64,000 bases of DNA from contig NZ_CANLRL010000004.1 in the NCBI RefSeq assembly GCF_947493595.1, positions 1-64,000 of the forward strand, read 5' to 3'. Source of the stretch: an uncultured Shimia sp. (lineage in GTDB: Bacteria > Pseudomonadota > Alphaproteobacteria > Rhodobacterales > Rhodobacteraceae). Made by a program: the position numbers and the translations under genes. The notes below the pieces were generated by a model. It did no database searches. It was not told where the DNA came from and saw only the letters and a program-made list of their open reading frames with translations. This document shows positions 36,314-44,242 of this stretch, one piece after another (the stretch's first letter is position 1; the number at the start of each line of letters is the position of its first letter).

Positions 36314-37594
36314 ATGTCCGCCATTCAAGACCATCCGCTGCGCTACAAATTGGCCAACGAGTTGCATGCGCGTCCGTTTCCGACGTTGAGTGCGCCGTGT
36401 CGGGCGGTCTATATCGCCTGGCGCATTCCGCCAGACCAGGTGGGGTTGGACACGGCGGCGGAGTTGGATCACCTTTATGATCTGCTTGATCGATATGGCG
36501 CGCCACATCCGCAGCCGGGCGCCACGCATTTTACCTGCCAGATCGGGCGGGACACGTTGAAGTGGGAACAGCACGCGGAGTTTGTGACCTACACGATGTT
36601 CCTGCCTCAGGTCAGCACGCGGGCGTTTGATCCGGCGGATCTGGATGTGTTCCCGGAGGACTGGCTGGCGGCGGCGCCGGGGCAGCGGGTGACTTCGATC
36701 ATGATCCGGGTGGAGAACATGCCGAGCGATGAGCAGATGCTCACCTCGATCAATGAGTGGTTCCTGCCGGAGACCGTGGCGGCGAACTATGTGTTGGATC
36801 ATTCCTGTGTGGTGGCGACGGATTTCCGGATCGCGGCCAACGGGCATCAGAACATGGCGGTGTTTGTGGCGCCGGAAACCGGGGCACGGCGTGTTGGCCG
36901 TGTGGTGCAACGGCTGTGTGAGATCGAGACCTACAAATGCATGTCGATGCTGGGTTATTTCCGCGTGAAAGCGATCTCGCGCGAGCTGGGGGCGTTGGAA
37001 AGTGACGCGGCGCGATTGATGGGGCATCTGCGCAGTGATGAGAATGATGCGGCGGAGACTTTGCAGGCGCTATTGGCGTTGTCGGGCGATGTGGAGCGGT
37101 TGATTGCAGACACGTCATTCCGGTTTGGCGCGACCAGTGCCTATGAGGGCATTGTGCAGCAACGCATCAAGATCCTGCGTGAGGAGCGGTTTCATGGGCG
37201 GCAGACATTCAGCGAGTTTATGATCCGCCGGTATGAGCCGGCGATGCGCACGGTGGACCACAGCGAAGCCCGGTTGCAGTCTTTGGCGGAGCGGGTGGGG
37301 CGCGCGGCGCAATTGTTGCGGACCAAAGTGGAGGTGGCGCGCTCGGCGCAGAACCAGGCGCTGTTGGAGAGCATGGATCGGCGGGCGGACTTGGCTCTGC
37401 GCTTACAGGAGACGGTGGAAGGACTGTCTGTGGTGGCAATCAGCTACTACGCGGTCTCTTTGGCGGGCTATCTGGTCTATCCGTTGGCGACGCCATTGGG
37501 CATGAGCAAAGGGGTGGTTCTGGCGGTGCTGACACCCATTGTGGTGCTGGGGGTCTGGGGTATGGTGCGGCGCATCAAGGCCAAGATGCACTGA
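36314..37594 (+). CDS. DUF3422 family membrane-associated protein
   Basis: 426 residues, start ATG 36314 with GGAGAAG. The N-terminus DHPLRYKLANELHARPFP is the family hallmark. A large soluble region follows, with a coiled-coil-prone section (about residues 300-370), then two C-terminal membrane helices (VVAISYYAVSLAGYLVYPLA; VVLAVLTPIVVLGVWGMV) and a basic tail. Function is unknown; the protein is probably anchored in the inner membrane with its bulk in the cytosol. It is monocistronic. Confidence 0.88.
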   Translation: MSAIQDHPLRYKLANELHARPFPTLSAPCRAVYIAWRIPPDQVGLDTAAELDHLYDLLDRYGAPHPQPGATHFTCQIGRDTLKWEQHAEFVTYTMFLPQVSTRAFDPADLDVFPEDWLAAAPGQRVTSIMIRVENMPSDEQMLTSINEWFLPETVAANYVLDHSCVVATDFRIAANGHQNMAVFVAPETGARRVGRVVQRLCEIETYKCMSMLGYFRVKAISRELGALESDAARLMGHLRSDENDAAETLQALLALSGDVERLIADTSFRFGATSAYEGIVQQRIKILREERFHGRQTFSEFMIRRYEPAMRTVDHSEARLQSLAERVGRAAQLLRTKVEVARSAQNQALLESMDRRADLALRLQETVEGLSVVAISYYAVSLAGYLVYPLATPLGMSKGVVLAVLTPIVVLGVWGMVRRIKAKMH

Positions 37595-37846
37595 CACAGG
37601 CGGTTTGGCTTTTTGTTGCGAATCAATGGCTTCTCTGCGACGCGGCGAGACGGGTGACGCCGGGTCGCATCGACCTTAAGGGCAAGAAATTGCAGGTTTC
37701 AAAGGCGGCTGTGCCGGAAAAATCGGTGAATTGAGCGGATTTCCACCAAGGAAAGGGGACAATTCGTTTCCGTTCTTCAGGTTTCTTCTTATAGTCAAGA
37801 AGATGCACGCGAAAAGACCTGCACGCCCTCAGGGAGATAGACACCG

Positions 37847-38128
37847 ATGATCCGTTCGGAATTGATTCAGAAAATCGCAGACGAAAACCCACACCTCTAC
37901 CAGCGCGACGTGGAGCGCATCGTGAATACGATCTTTGAAGAGATCACAGAAGCGATGAGCCGCGGCGACCGTGTTGAGCTTCGGGGCTTTGGCGCGTTCT
38001 CCGTCAAACAGCGTGACGCCCGCGTTGGGCGCAACCCGCGCACTGGTGAATCGGTGGAAGTGGAAGAAAAGCACGTGCCGTTCTTTAAGACCGGCAAGCT
38101 TTTGCGGGATCGTTTAAACGGAAAGTAA
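37847..38128 (+). CDS. ihfB: Integration host factor subunit beta
   Basis: 93 residues. HU/IHF fold with [18 protein letters not shown] and the DNA-intercalating arm [12 protein letters not shown] ending [17 protein letters not shown]-beta heterodimerises with IHF-alpha and bends DNA sharply at specific sites. SD GGGAGA. rpsA, its usual upstream neighbour, is absent here. lapA follows after 3 nt, consistent with the ihfB-lapA-trpF order common in alphaproteobacteria. Confidence 0.96.
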   Translation: MIRSELIQKIADENPHLYQRDVERIVNTIFEEITEAMSRGDRVELRGFGAFSVKQRDARVGRNPRTGESVEVEEKHVPFFKTGKLLRDRLNGK

Positions 38129-38131
38129 GCT

Positions 38132-38482
38132 ATGCGCTACATTCGCTATGCATTTCTCGGCAGTTTGGCTGTCGTGTTGATCGCGGTTGCTTTGGCAAAC
38201 CGCGATTTGGTCACTTTGACTTTGTTGCCAGCGGTGGCAGAGGAGTGGTTCGGGATCAATCACGCGGTTGACGTTCCGCTTTTTGCGGTGATCTTTGGTG
38301 CCATTGTGGTGGGCCTGGTTGTTGGGTTTGTCTGGGAATGGATGCGCGAGCACCGTCACCGTGCGGACAAGACCAAGGCGCAGAAAGAGCTGCACAAAAC
38401 GCAGCGCGAGGTGCGTCGTCTGAAGGGCCGCGAGGCGGAGAAGAAAGACGAGGTGCTGACGCTTTTGGATGAAGCCAGCTGA
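38132..38482 (+). CDS. LapA-domain inner-membrane protein
   Basis: 116 residues. Two membrane helices (YAFLGSLAVVLIAVALANRD; LFAVIFGAIVVGLVVGFVWEW) separated by a short periplasmic loop, then a basic coiled-coil tail. This is the lipopolysaccharide assembly protein A domain (DUF1049). In E. coli LapA works with LapB in control of LPS synthesis; no lapB is visible here. It starts 3 nt after ihfB, so the two are co-transcribed. Confidence 0.85.
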   Translation: MRYIRYAFLGSLAVVLIAVALANRDLVTLTLLPAVAEEWFGINHAVDVPLFAVIFGAIVVGLVVGFVWEWMREHRHRADKTKAQKELHKTQREVRRLKGREAEKKDEVLTLLDEAS

Positions 38483-38521
38483 GCGCTTTGCTTTGGCCGA
38501 TGGGTCAGGTAGATCTCCCTC

Positions 38522-39166
38522 ATGGATATTCGGGTCAAGATATGCGGGCTAAAAGAGCCTGCGCATGTGGCTGCGGCGGCGGAAGCTGGCGCGGCTTATG
38601 TGGGGTTTGTCTTTTTTGAGAAGTCGCCGCGCAACGTTGGCATCACGCAGGCGCGGGATTTGGCGGTTGAAGCTCCCGTGGGGGTCGCCAAGGTCGCACT
38701 CACTGTGAATGCGGATGATGCGTTTCTGGACAAGCTGGTCGAGGCCGTTCCTTTAGACATGTTACAGCTGCATGGCAGTGAAAGCCCGGAGCGGGTTGCT
38801 GAGGTGCGGACGCGCTTTGGATTGCCGGTGATGAAGGCGATTGGCATTGCCGATGCTGAGGATGTGGCCAAGATTGATACCTACGGTGCGGTGGCGGATC
38901 AGCTGTTGGTGGATGCCAAGCCTCCAAAGACTGCGGAGCTGCCGGGCGGCAATGGGCTGTCATTTGATTGGCGTTTGGTGAACCGTAAGTATTGGCCACG
39001 TCCCTGGATGTTGGCCGGTGGTTTGACTGCTGACAACGTCGCCGAGGCGGTCAAGATGACCGGCGCACGTCAATTGGACCTGTCCTCAGGTGTCGAAAGC
39101 GCGCCGGGGGTGAAGGACATTGGTATGATCCGTGCCTTTATGAAAGCGGTTGAGAACGCGCTGTGA
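38522..39166 (+). CDS. trpF: Phosphoribosylanthranilate isomerase
   Basis: 214 residues, a monofunctional TIM-barrel. It isomerises N-(5-phosphoribosyl)anthranilate in tryptophan synthesis. Motifs: VKICGLKEP with catalytic Cys at the N-terminus, [21 protein letters not shown], the catalytic Asp in [20 protein letters not shown] and [15 protein letters not shown] (phosphate site). The SD is weak, and it may be read from the ihfB-lapA transcript. A terminator follows, then LysR and trpB. Confidence 0.96.
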   Translation: MDIRVKICGLKEPAHVAAAAEAGAAYVGFVFFEKSPRNVGITQARDLAVEAPVGVAKVALTVNADDAFLDKLVEAVPLDMLQLHGSESPERVAEVRTRFGLPVMKAIGIADAEDVAKIDTYGAVADQLLVDAKPPKTAELPGGNGLSFDWRLVNRKYWPRPWMLAGGLTADNVAEAVKMTGARQLDLSSGVESAPGVKDIGMIRAFMKAVENAL

Positions 39167-39207
39167 CGCGCGGCGCGGATCGCGCAGCCACAGTCTAAGC
39201 ATTGCAA

Positions 39208-39233
39208 AGCGCCGCAGTTGCCGGCGCTTTTTT
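39208..39233 (+). terminator. Intrinsic terminator after trpF
   Basis: AGCGCCG (39208-39214) pairs with CGGCGCT (39222-39228) around CAGTTGC, followed by six T. It separates trpF from the LysR gene and trpB. Confidence 0.88.
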
Positions 39234-39422
39234 AGTGCCTGGGCCTTGGCGAGGAAGATCTCGCGTTCTTTGGCGTAGCTGGACTTAGGCTGTGGCTCAG
39301 TGGGTCGGCTAGGGAGGAGATAGAAATTCATCGGAAAGCCTCATGTTGTGTTTGGGCTTGACCACTCTGCCGATTTTGAGCTTCCATTATTAGAGTGCCT
39401 AAATGAGAGTTTGATTTCAAAA

Positions 39423-40262
39423 ATGGAACAATCGCCGTCGCTGGATGATCTGAGTCTGTTTGTGGACGTGGCCCGAGAAGGTGGCTTGGCGGGGGCGGCG
39501 CGCCGGACCGGAGCCACTGTGCCGACAATCAGCCGCAAGATGACGGCCTTAGAGCGGCAACTGGGGCGCAAATTGTTTGAACGGGGACCGCGCGGCTATG
39601 CCTTGACCGCGGAGGGGCGCGCGGTTTTGGAGCAGTTGCAAGACCTTAAAGAACTTCAGGCGCGGCTGACGCGCAGCCTGGGGCAACCGGATGCTGTGCG
39701 GGTAAGGGTGACTGCTGGCGCTTGGACGGCGTCTTATCTGGCGCGGCGTTTGGGGCAGGTTTGGAATATGGACGACCCGTGGCGGTTGGAATTTGTCGAA
39801 AGCACACGGATGCTGGATATCGCGCGTCGGGACGCGGACATCGGGATACGCAGTCGCAGGCCGGATCAGCCGTGGTTGGCGGGGCGGCGCACATCCAAAG
39901 TGGAGTTTGCGGTGTATGCCGCCTCAGACGATGTGGAAGGTTTTGTGGCGCTCAGTGCGGATGGGCCGCTGACGCCATCGGTGCGTTGGGTGCGGGGCAA
40001 CCATGGGGGCGAAATCATCACAACCGCCTGCGAGGAAGGCACACTGGTGGATTTGGCCGTGGCTGGTGTCGGGCGGGTGGTGATGCCGACCTTTGTGGCA
40101 AGTGGCCTACCGGGGTTGAAGCAGGTTGCGCCGGTTATTCCTGAACTCAGCCATGATGAGTGGCTGGTGTGCCACCATGAGGCACGACATGATCCGCCCA
40201 TTCGCGCAGCTTTGGAAGCGGTGGCGACGCTTTTGACATCCAAGTCACGCGTGCCAGCGTAG
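39423..40262 (+). CDS. LysR-family transcriptional regulator
   Basis: 279 residues from ATG 39423 (MEQSPSLDDLSLFVDVA). The N-terminal winged helix (GLAGAARRTGATVPTISRKMTALERQLGRKLFERGPRGYALT) is clear. The effector domain is shorter and less typical than in classical LysR proteins. An upstream frame to 39348 is an unlikely start. It sits between trpF and trpB on the same strand, an unusual place; control of trpB is possible but LysR genes are more often divergent from their targets. Confidence 0.88.
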   Translation: MEQSPSLDDLSLFVDVAREGGLAGAARRTGATVPTISRKMTALERQLGRKLFERGPRGYALTAEGRAVLEQLQDLKELQARLTRSLGQPDAVRVRVTAGAWTASYLARRLGQVWNMDDPWRLEFVESTRMLDIARRDADIGIRSRRPDQPWLAGRRTSKVEFAVYAASDDVEGFVALSADGPLTPSVRWVRGNHGGEIITTACEEGTLVDLAVAGVGRVVMPTFVASGLPGLKQVAPVIPELSHDEWLVCHHEARHDPPIRAALEAVATLLTSKSRVPA

Positions 40263-40357
40263 TCACAGAATGCTCGCCGCACACGCCAGCCGCGCTTTGC
40301 GCTTGCGCATCCCACATGCGGCGTTTTAGGTAACTGCGACGCAAGGGAGAGACGCAA

Positions 40358-41611
40358 ATGTCTAACGATCTTTTCAACAGCTTTATGACTGGTCCCGATG
40401 AAAATGGCCGGTTTGGCGATTTTGGCGGCCGCTTTGTGAGCGAAACGCTGATGCCGCTGATCCTTGATCTGGAAGCGGAATATGAAAAGGCCAAAGATGA
40501 TCCGACCTTTTGGGCGGAAATGGACGATTTGTGGAAGAACTATGTGGGCCGTCCAAGCCCGCTGTACCATGCCTCTCGTATGACCGAAGAGCTGGGCGGT
40601 GCGAAGATCTACCTGAAGCGGGACGAGTTGAACCACACCGGCGCGCACAAAGTGAACAACGTGCTTGGTCAGATCATTCTTGCACGTCGTATGGGCAAGA
40701 CCCGGATCATTGCTGAAACCGGCGCGGGACAGCACGGTGTGGCAACGGCTACGGTCTGTGCGAAATTTGGCCTCAAATGTGTGGTCTATATGGGCGCGCA
40801 TGATGTGCAGCGTCAGGCGCCAAACGTGTTCCGGATGCGTTTGCTGGGGGCAGAAGTGGTGCCGGTGACATCCGGTCGTGGCACGCTAAAGGACGCGATG
40901 AACGATGCGCTGCGCGATTGGGTGACCAACGTGCGTGACACGTTCTATTGCATCGGTACGGCGGCTGGTCCGCACCCATATCCAGCCATGGTGCGCGATT
41001 TCCAGTCGATCATCGGCAAAGAGGTACGTTGGCAGCTGGAAGAGCAGGAAGGCGAGGGCCGTCTGCCGGATACAGTGATTGCGGCAATTGGTGGTGGGTC
41101 CAACGCGATTGGTCTGTTCTACCCGTTCCTCGACGAAAAGTCCGTCAACATCATTGGTGTTGAGGCCGGTGGTCGCGGTGTGAACGACAAGATGGAGCAT
41201 TGCGCGTCTTTGTCCGGTGGCCGTCCTGGTGTGCTGCATGGCAATCGCACGTATCTGTTGCAGGATGATGATGGTCAGATCCTTGAGGGCTATTCCATTT
41301 CCGCCGGTCTGGATTATCCGGGCATTGGGCCGGAGCACAGCTGGCTGAACGACATTGGCCGCGCGCAATATGTGTCGATCACCGACAAAGAGGCGCTTGA
41401 GGCGTTCCAGTTCTCCTGCTCGATGGAAGGCATCATTCCGGCGCTGGAGCCAAGCCATGCGCTGGCGCATGTGATGAAGATTGCGCCGACTTTGCCGAAG
41501 GACCACATTTTGGTAATGAACATGTGTGGCCGTGGCGACAAGGACGTGCAGACCGTTGCGCGTCATCTGGGCTTTGACATGTCTGACACCGAAGGCCGCA
41601 GCGCGGATTGA
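40358..41611 (+). CDS. trpB: Tryptophan synthase beta chain
   Basis: 417 residues. It condenses indole and serine using PLP. Motifs: [28 protein letters not shown] Lys in [26 protein letters not shown], the phosphate-binding GGGSNAIG, and GRGDKDVQT near the C-terminus. Start ATG 40358 has GGGAG. trpA is not downstream; a terminator follows directly, so alpha and beta are encoded apart. Confidence 0.97.
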   Translation: MSNDLFNSFMTGPDENGRFGDFGGRFVSETLMPLILDLEAEYEKAKDDPTFWAEMDDLWKNYVGRPSPLYHASRMTEELGGAKIYLKRDELNHTGAHKVNNVLGQIILARRMGKTRIIAETGAGQHGVATATVCAKFGLKCVVYMGAHDVQRQAPNVFRMRLLGAEVVPVTSGRGTLKDAMNDALRDWVTNVRDTFYCIGTAAGPHPYPAMVRDFQSIIGKEVRWQLEEQEGEGRLPDTVIAAIGGGSNAIGLFYPFLDEKSVNIIGVEAGGRGVNDKMEHCASLSGGRPGVLHGNRTYLLQDDDGQILEGYSISAGLDYPGIGPEHSWLNDIGRAQYVSITDKEALEAFQFSCSMEGIIPALEPSHALAHVMKIAPTLPKDHILVMNMCGRGDKDVQTVARHLGFDMSDTEGRSAD

Positions 41612-41636
41612 TCCGTTAGGCGCATCGAAACATTCT

Positions 41637-41661
41637 AGGCGTCCCTGTGGGGCGCCTTTTT
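41637..41661 (+). terminator. Intrinsic terminator of trpB
   Basis: AGGCGTCCC (41637-41645), loop TGT, GGGGCGCCT (41649-41657), with a five-T run from 41657. Confidence 0.88.
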
Positions 41662-41676
41662 CTTTGGGTCAGCGCT

Positions 41677-41694
41677 TTATACCAAAGGGTATAA
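41677..41694. promoter_or_regulatory. Operator-like inverted repeat upstream of the GYxDIEx cluster
   Basis: TTATACC-AAAG-GGTATAA, a 7-bp perfect inverted repeat with a 4-nt centre, about 110 nt before the first gene of the cluster. Too AT-rich in its arms for a terminator; operator function is inferred. Confidence 0.45.
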
Positions 41695-41803
41695 GACTAG
41701 GCTTTTGCGGCACCGCCACGCAGGAGAGATGGCGTAAATTTGGATGTAAGGCACATGCGGACAGGCGCCGTACATGCCACCCAAATTTTCGGAGGAATAC
41801 CCA

Positions 41804-42073
41804 ATGAAAGCCCTTACAGATACCGCGTCCTCGTCCCGTGAAACCGCCACTCCTATGCAGCGGGCCAAACAACTCGCAGAGCGTGTTGTTACGTCAATGC
41901 GCCAGCAGGGCTATCAGGACATTGAGTATATCCTGACCGAGTGCCAGTTGAAGGTGGTGGCCAGTGCAACCGGCAAAGCGCCGCGCACACAATACCTTTC
42001 AATGCCCACGTCGTCCTTTGGTGGCGGGCGGAACGCCGGGCACTCCGTACCGAAGCGCCGCTTTGTGCTCTAA
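41804..42073 (+). CDS. Small GYxDIEx-domain protein, cytosolic member
   Basis: 89 residues from ATG 41804 with GGAGGAA. No signal peptide. The central stretch QLAERVVTSMRQQGYQDIEY, then ILTECQLKVVAS, matches the domain in the next two genes (helix, GYxDIEx, beta strand), but the C-terminus is Gly/Ser/Arg-rich instead of acidic. The fold resembles a minimal PepSY-like helix-strand unit. Function is unknown. It is the first of three tandem paralogues. Confidence 0.7.
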   Translation: MKALTDTASSSRETATPMQRAKQLAERVVTSMRQQGYQDIEYILTECQLKVVASATGKAPRTQYLSMPTSSFGGGRNAGHSVPKRRFVL

Positions 42074-42083
42074 TGTAAGGGCC

Positions 42084-42152
42084 TAAACCAAGGTTTATGC
42101 TTCTAAACCCTTGGTCAATGGCGCGTTCAATAAACCCGTGGTCAATAGAGCG
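42084..42152. repeat. Three TAAACC-containing elements between paralogues 1 and 2
   Basis: TAAACCAAGGTTTA (42084-42097) is a perfect palindrome. It is followed by near-identical direct repeats TAAACCCTTGGTCAATG (from 42104) and TAAACCCGTGGTCAATA (from 42131), 27 nt apart. This looks like a regulator-binding array ahead of the gene at 42228. Confidence 0.55.
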
Positions 42153-42227
42153 CGGGCCGATCTCATCACAGGTTGAGGGCACAGCGCCACTGACGGCGCT
42201 TCCACTCAACATCGAGGAGAGAGACCC

Positions 42228-42620
42228 ATGAAACGCATTCTTTTGACATCCAGCGTGATTGCATTGGGGCTGGGGGTTCAGGTGCACGCGGAGACTTTTG
42301 CACAACGCGTCGAAGCGGCCATGATTGCGGATGGTTACAGCGACATCGAGATCGAATTGGTCGATGGCAAACTTAAGGTCGAAGGCAAGAAAGACGGGAT
42401 GGAGGTTGAAACCGTGTATCTCGCCGCTTCGGAGGAGGTTTTGTCTCAGCAGGTCGAAGAAGATGATGACAACGATGATGACAATGATGATGACCAGGGC
42501 GGCGACGAGGATGAGGACGATGACGATGCCGACGATGATGGCTCCGATGCCGACGATGATGACGAAGACGAAGACGAAGATGACGACGATGATGATGGCG
42601 AAGACGAAGATGACGACTGA
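42228..42620 (+). CDS. Exported GYxDIEx-domain protein with Asp/Glu-rich tail
   Basis: 130 residues. Signal peptide MKRILLTSSVIALGLGVQVHA, then about 50 residues of domain (RVEAAMIADGYSDIEIELVD and GKLKVEGKKDGMEVETVY), then about 55 residues almost wholly Asp and Glu. Domain pattern is PepSY-like. The tail could bind Ca2+ or other cations in the periplasm, or keep the protein soluble. SD GGAGAGAG precedes ATG 42228. It is the middle gene of three paralogues. Confidence 0.78.
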   Translation: MKRILLTSSVIALGLGVQVHAETFAQRVEAAMIADGYSDIEIELVDGKLKVEGKKDGMEVETVYLAASEEVLSQQVEEDDDNDDDNDDDQGGDEDEDDDDADDDGSDADDDDEDEDEDDDDDDGEDEDDD

Positions 42621-42778
42621 GAAGGCGTAGGAAAGCTGAAGGCTTGAGGTCTGCCAGCCTCTGATCTGGTCCCAATTTTTGCCATCCACTCACGGTTCCG
42701 GTAAACGGTATGGGATCGAAGTTTCTTCAGCCGGTCGGCGCGTTGTCCCACGCGTCGACCATTTTGCGGATAAGTTAC

Positions 42779-43189
42779 ATGACACCAAAAGCACTTGCCT
42801 TGGGCCTGACGCTGGTCGCTGCACTTTCAGGCACAGCACAAGCCGAGACACGGGTGGAAGCCATTGCGCGTCACTTGGCGGAGCAGGGCTATCACGACAT
42901 TGAAATTGGCCGGACCTTTCTGGGCCGTGCACGTATCGAAGCTGAGAAAAACGGCATGGAGCGTGAGATCATCGTTAATCCGCGCACAGGGGAGATTCTG
43001 CGCGACTATTGGGAAGAAGATGATGAGCACAAGGTGCTGGGCGGCTCGGCGGATAGCGAGAAATCGGAGCGGACCAGCAGCGGTGTGAAAAGCGACGACC
43101 TCGAGGACGACATCGACGACGACGAAGACGACGCGGATGACGATAACGACGACGCGGATGACGATAATGATGACAATGATGATGATTAG
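42779..43189 (+). CDS. Exported GYxDIEx/PepSY-like protein with Asp-rich tail
   Basis: 136 residues from ATG 42779, chosen because it gives a clean signal peptide (MTPKALALGLTLVAALSGTAQA); its SD is weak. The domain RVEAIARHLAEQGYHDIEIG ... RIEAEKNGMEREIIVNPRTG-EIL is the most PepSY-like of the three (NPRTGEIL matches the usual DPxTGxI end). A linker of Ser/Lys leads to about 30 residues of nearly pure Asp with Ala and Asn. It is probably periplasmic. The LuxR-type gene follows after 39 nt. Confidence 0.78.
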   Translation: MTPKALALGLTLVAALSGTAQAETRVEAIARHLAEQGYHDIEIGRTFLGRARIEAEKNGMEREIIVNPRTGEILRDYWEEDDEHKVLGGSADSEKSERTSSGVKSDDLEDDIDDDEDDADDDNDDADDDNDDNDDD

Positions 43190-43228
43190 AGCGATCGCCT
43201 GTTGTCAGTTTACAGCGGAGGTGACTTC

Positions 43229-43720
43229 GTGAACCGTCGCTGGGTTTTGATTGGCCTTTTTGTGCTGCAGGGCCTCTGTGCCTTGTTCTTTGTCACGGAG
43301 ATTGTGCTCACGGTGATCGGTGCCCGCACGGCGCCTATCAGTTGGCACATCCGCGAGCTTTTGGAGCTTGGCGCAGTTGTCGGTCTTGTGCTGGGGGTGA
43401 TCCTAGGTGGGGTTGCGCTGCAACAGGCGGTGCGGGCCCGAAAAGACGCGGAGGCCAGCCTGCGGGGGGTACAAAGTGCGTTTCGTGAGCATTTGGAGGC
43501 GACATTTGTGGCTTGGGCGCTGACCCCGGCGGAGCGGGATGTGGCGCTGTTCACCATCAAAGGCATGTCTATTCAAGAAATCGCCGGTCTGAGAAATACG
43601 TCGGAAGGCACAGTTAAGGCGCAAAGCAATGCCATTTACCGCAAAGCCGGTGTGAGCGGGCGGGCCCAGCTGCTGAGTTTGTTTCTGGAAGATTTGTTGG
43701 CGGAAGAGACTGACATCTAA
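43229..43720 (+). CDS. Membrane-anchored LuxR-type transcriptional regulator
   Basis: 163 residues from GTG 43229, chosen because a perfect GGAGGTGA lies 6 nt upstream. Two N-terminal membrane helices (WVLIGLFVLQGLCALFFV; LLELGAVVGLVLGVILGGVAL), a short coiled linker, then a GerE/LuxR helix-turn-helix (LTPAERDVALFTIKGMSIQE ... NTSEGTVKAQSNAIYRKAGV). There is no receiver or autoinducer domain, so the membrane part must supply the signal. Its position directly after two exported acidic proteins suggests, but does not prove, functional linkage. Confidence 0.85.
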   Translation: MNRRWVLIGLFVLQGLCALFFVTEIVLTVIGARTAPISWHIRELLELGAVVGLVLGVILGGVALQQAVRARKDAEASLRGVQSAFREHLEATFVAWALTPAERDVALFTIKGMSIQEIAGLRNTSEGTVKAQSNAIYRKAGVSGRAQLLSLFLEDLLAEETDI

Positions 43721-43740
43721 GCGCGTGAGCAGCGCGTGGC

Positions 43741-44124
43741 TCATCCCGGTTGGCGGGCGTCATGTTCTTGCAAGACCCGCAATGGCACAATGTCCAACGC
43801 GCGCATATGGGTGGCTGCGAGGTTGACCTTGGGGGCGCAGCCTTCGTCGTGGGCTTGTAAGAAGCGCGCGGCGCAGAGGCACCAGGAATCGCCCGGTTTT
43901 AGGCCTGCAAAATTGAAGTTTGGCCGTGGGGTGGAGAGATCGTTGCCGACATATTTGGAAAAGGCGAGAAACTCCGCAGTCATGACGGCGCAGACAGTGT
44001 GGCTGCCTTGATCCTCGGCGCAGGTATTGCAGGCGCCGTCGCGGAAGAAACCGGTCAGGGGATCAGTGGAGCAGGCAGCGAGTGTTTCGCCGAGCACGTT
44101 TACGGAAGCATCTTTTTCTACCAT
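43741..44124 (-). CDS. DUF2237 family protein
   Basis: 127 residues from ATG 44124. The family pattern is clear: NVLGETLAACSTDPLTGFFRDG, the Cys-rich NTCAEDQGSHTVCAVMTAEFL, GNDLSTPRP, GLKPGDSWCLCAARFLQA and VNLAATHMRAL. Six Cys residues and conserved His suggest metal or cluster binding, but the biochemical role is unknown. It is convergent with the LuxR gene and divergent from the flavoprotein gene. Confidence 0.88.
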   Translation of the reverse strand: MVEKDASVNVLGETLAACSTDPLTGFFRDGACNTCAEDQGSHTVCAVMTAEFLAFSKYVGNDLSTPRPNFNFAGLKPGDSWCLCAARFLQAHDEGCAPKVNLAATHMRALDIVPLRVLQEHDARQPG

Positions 44125-44242
44125 GCCGAGACCTTGGCACAGGGGGCGGGCGGCAGGCAACGCTCATCCGGCGATGGCAGCGCGGAATAACTTAAATGAT
44201 CATTCAAGTTTTGATTGACGGGCATGGCGTGCGTGGCGAAGC

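Noticed and set aside
39086-39331. 81-codon minus-strand frame with a basic helix
   Set aside because: Overlaps the trpF 3' end and its terminator; no SD support and no family resemblance.
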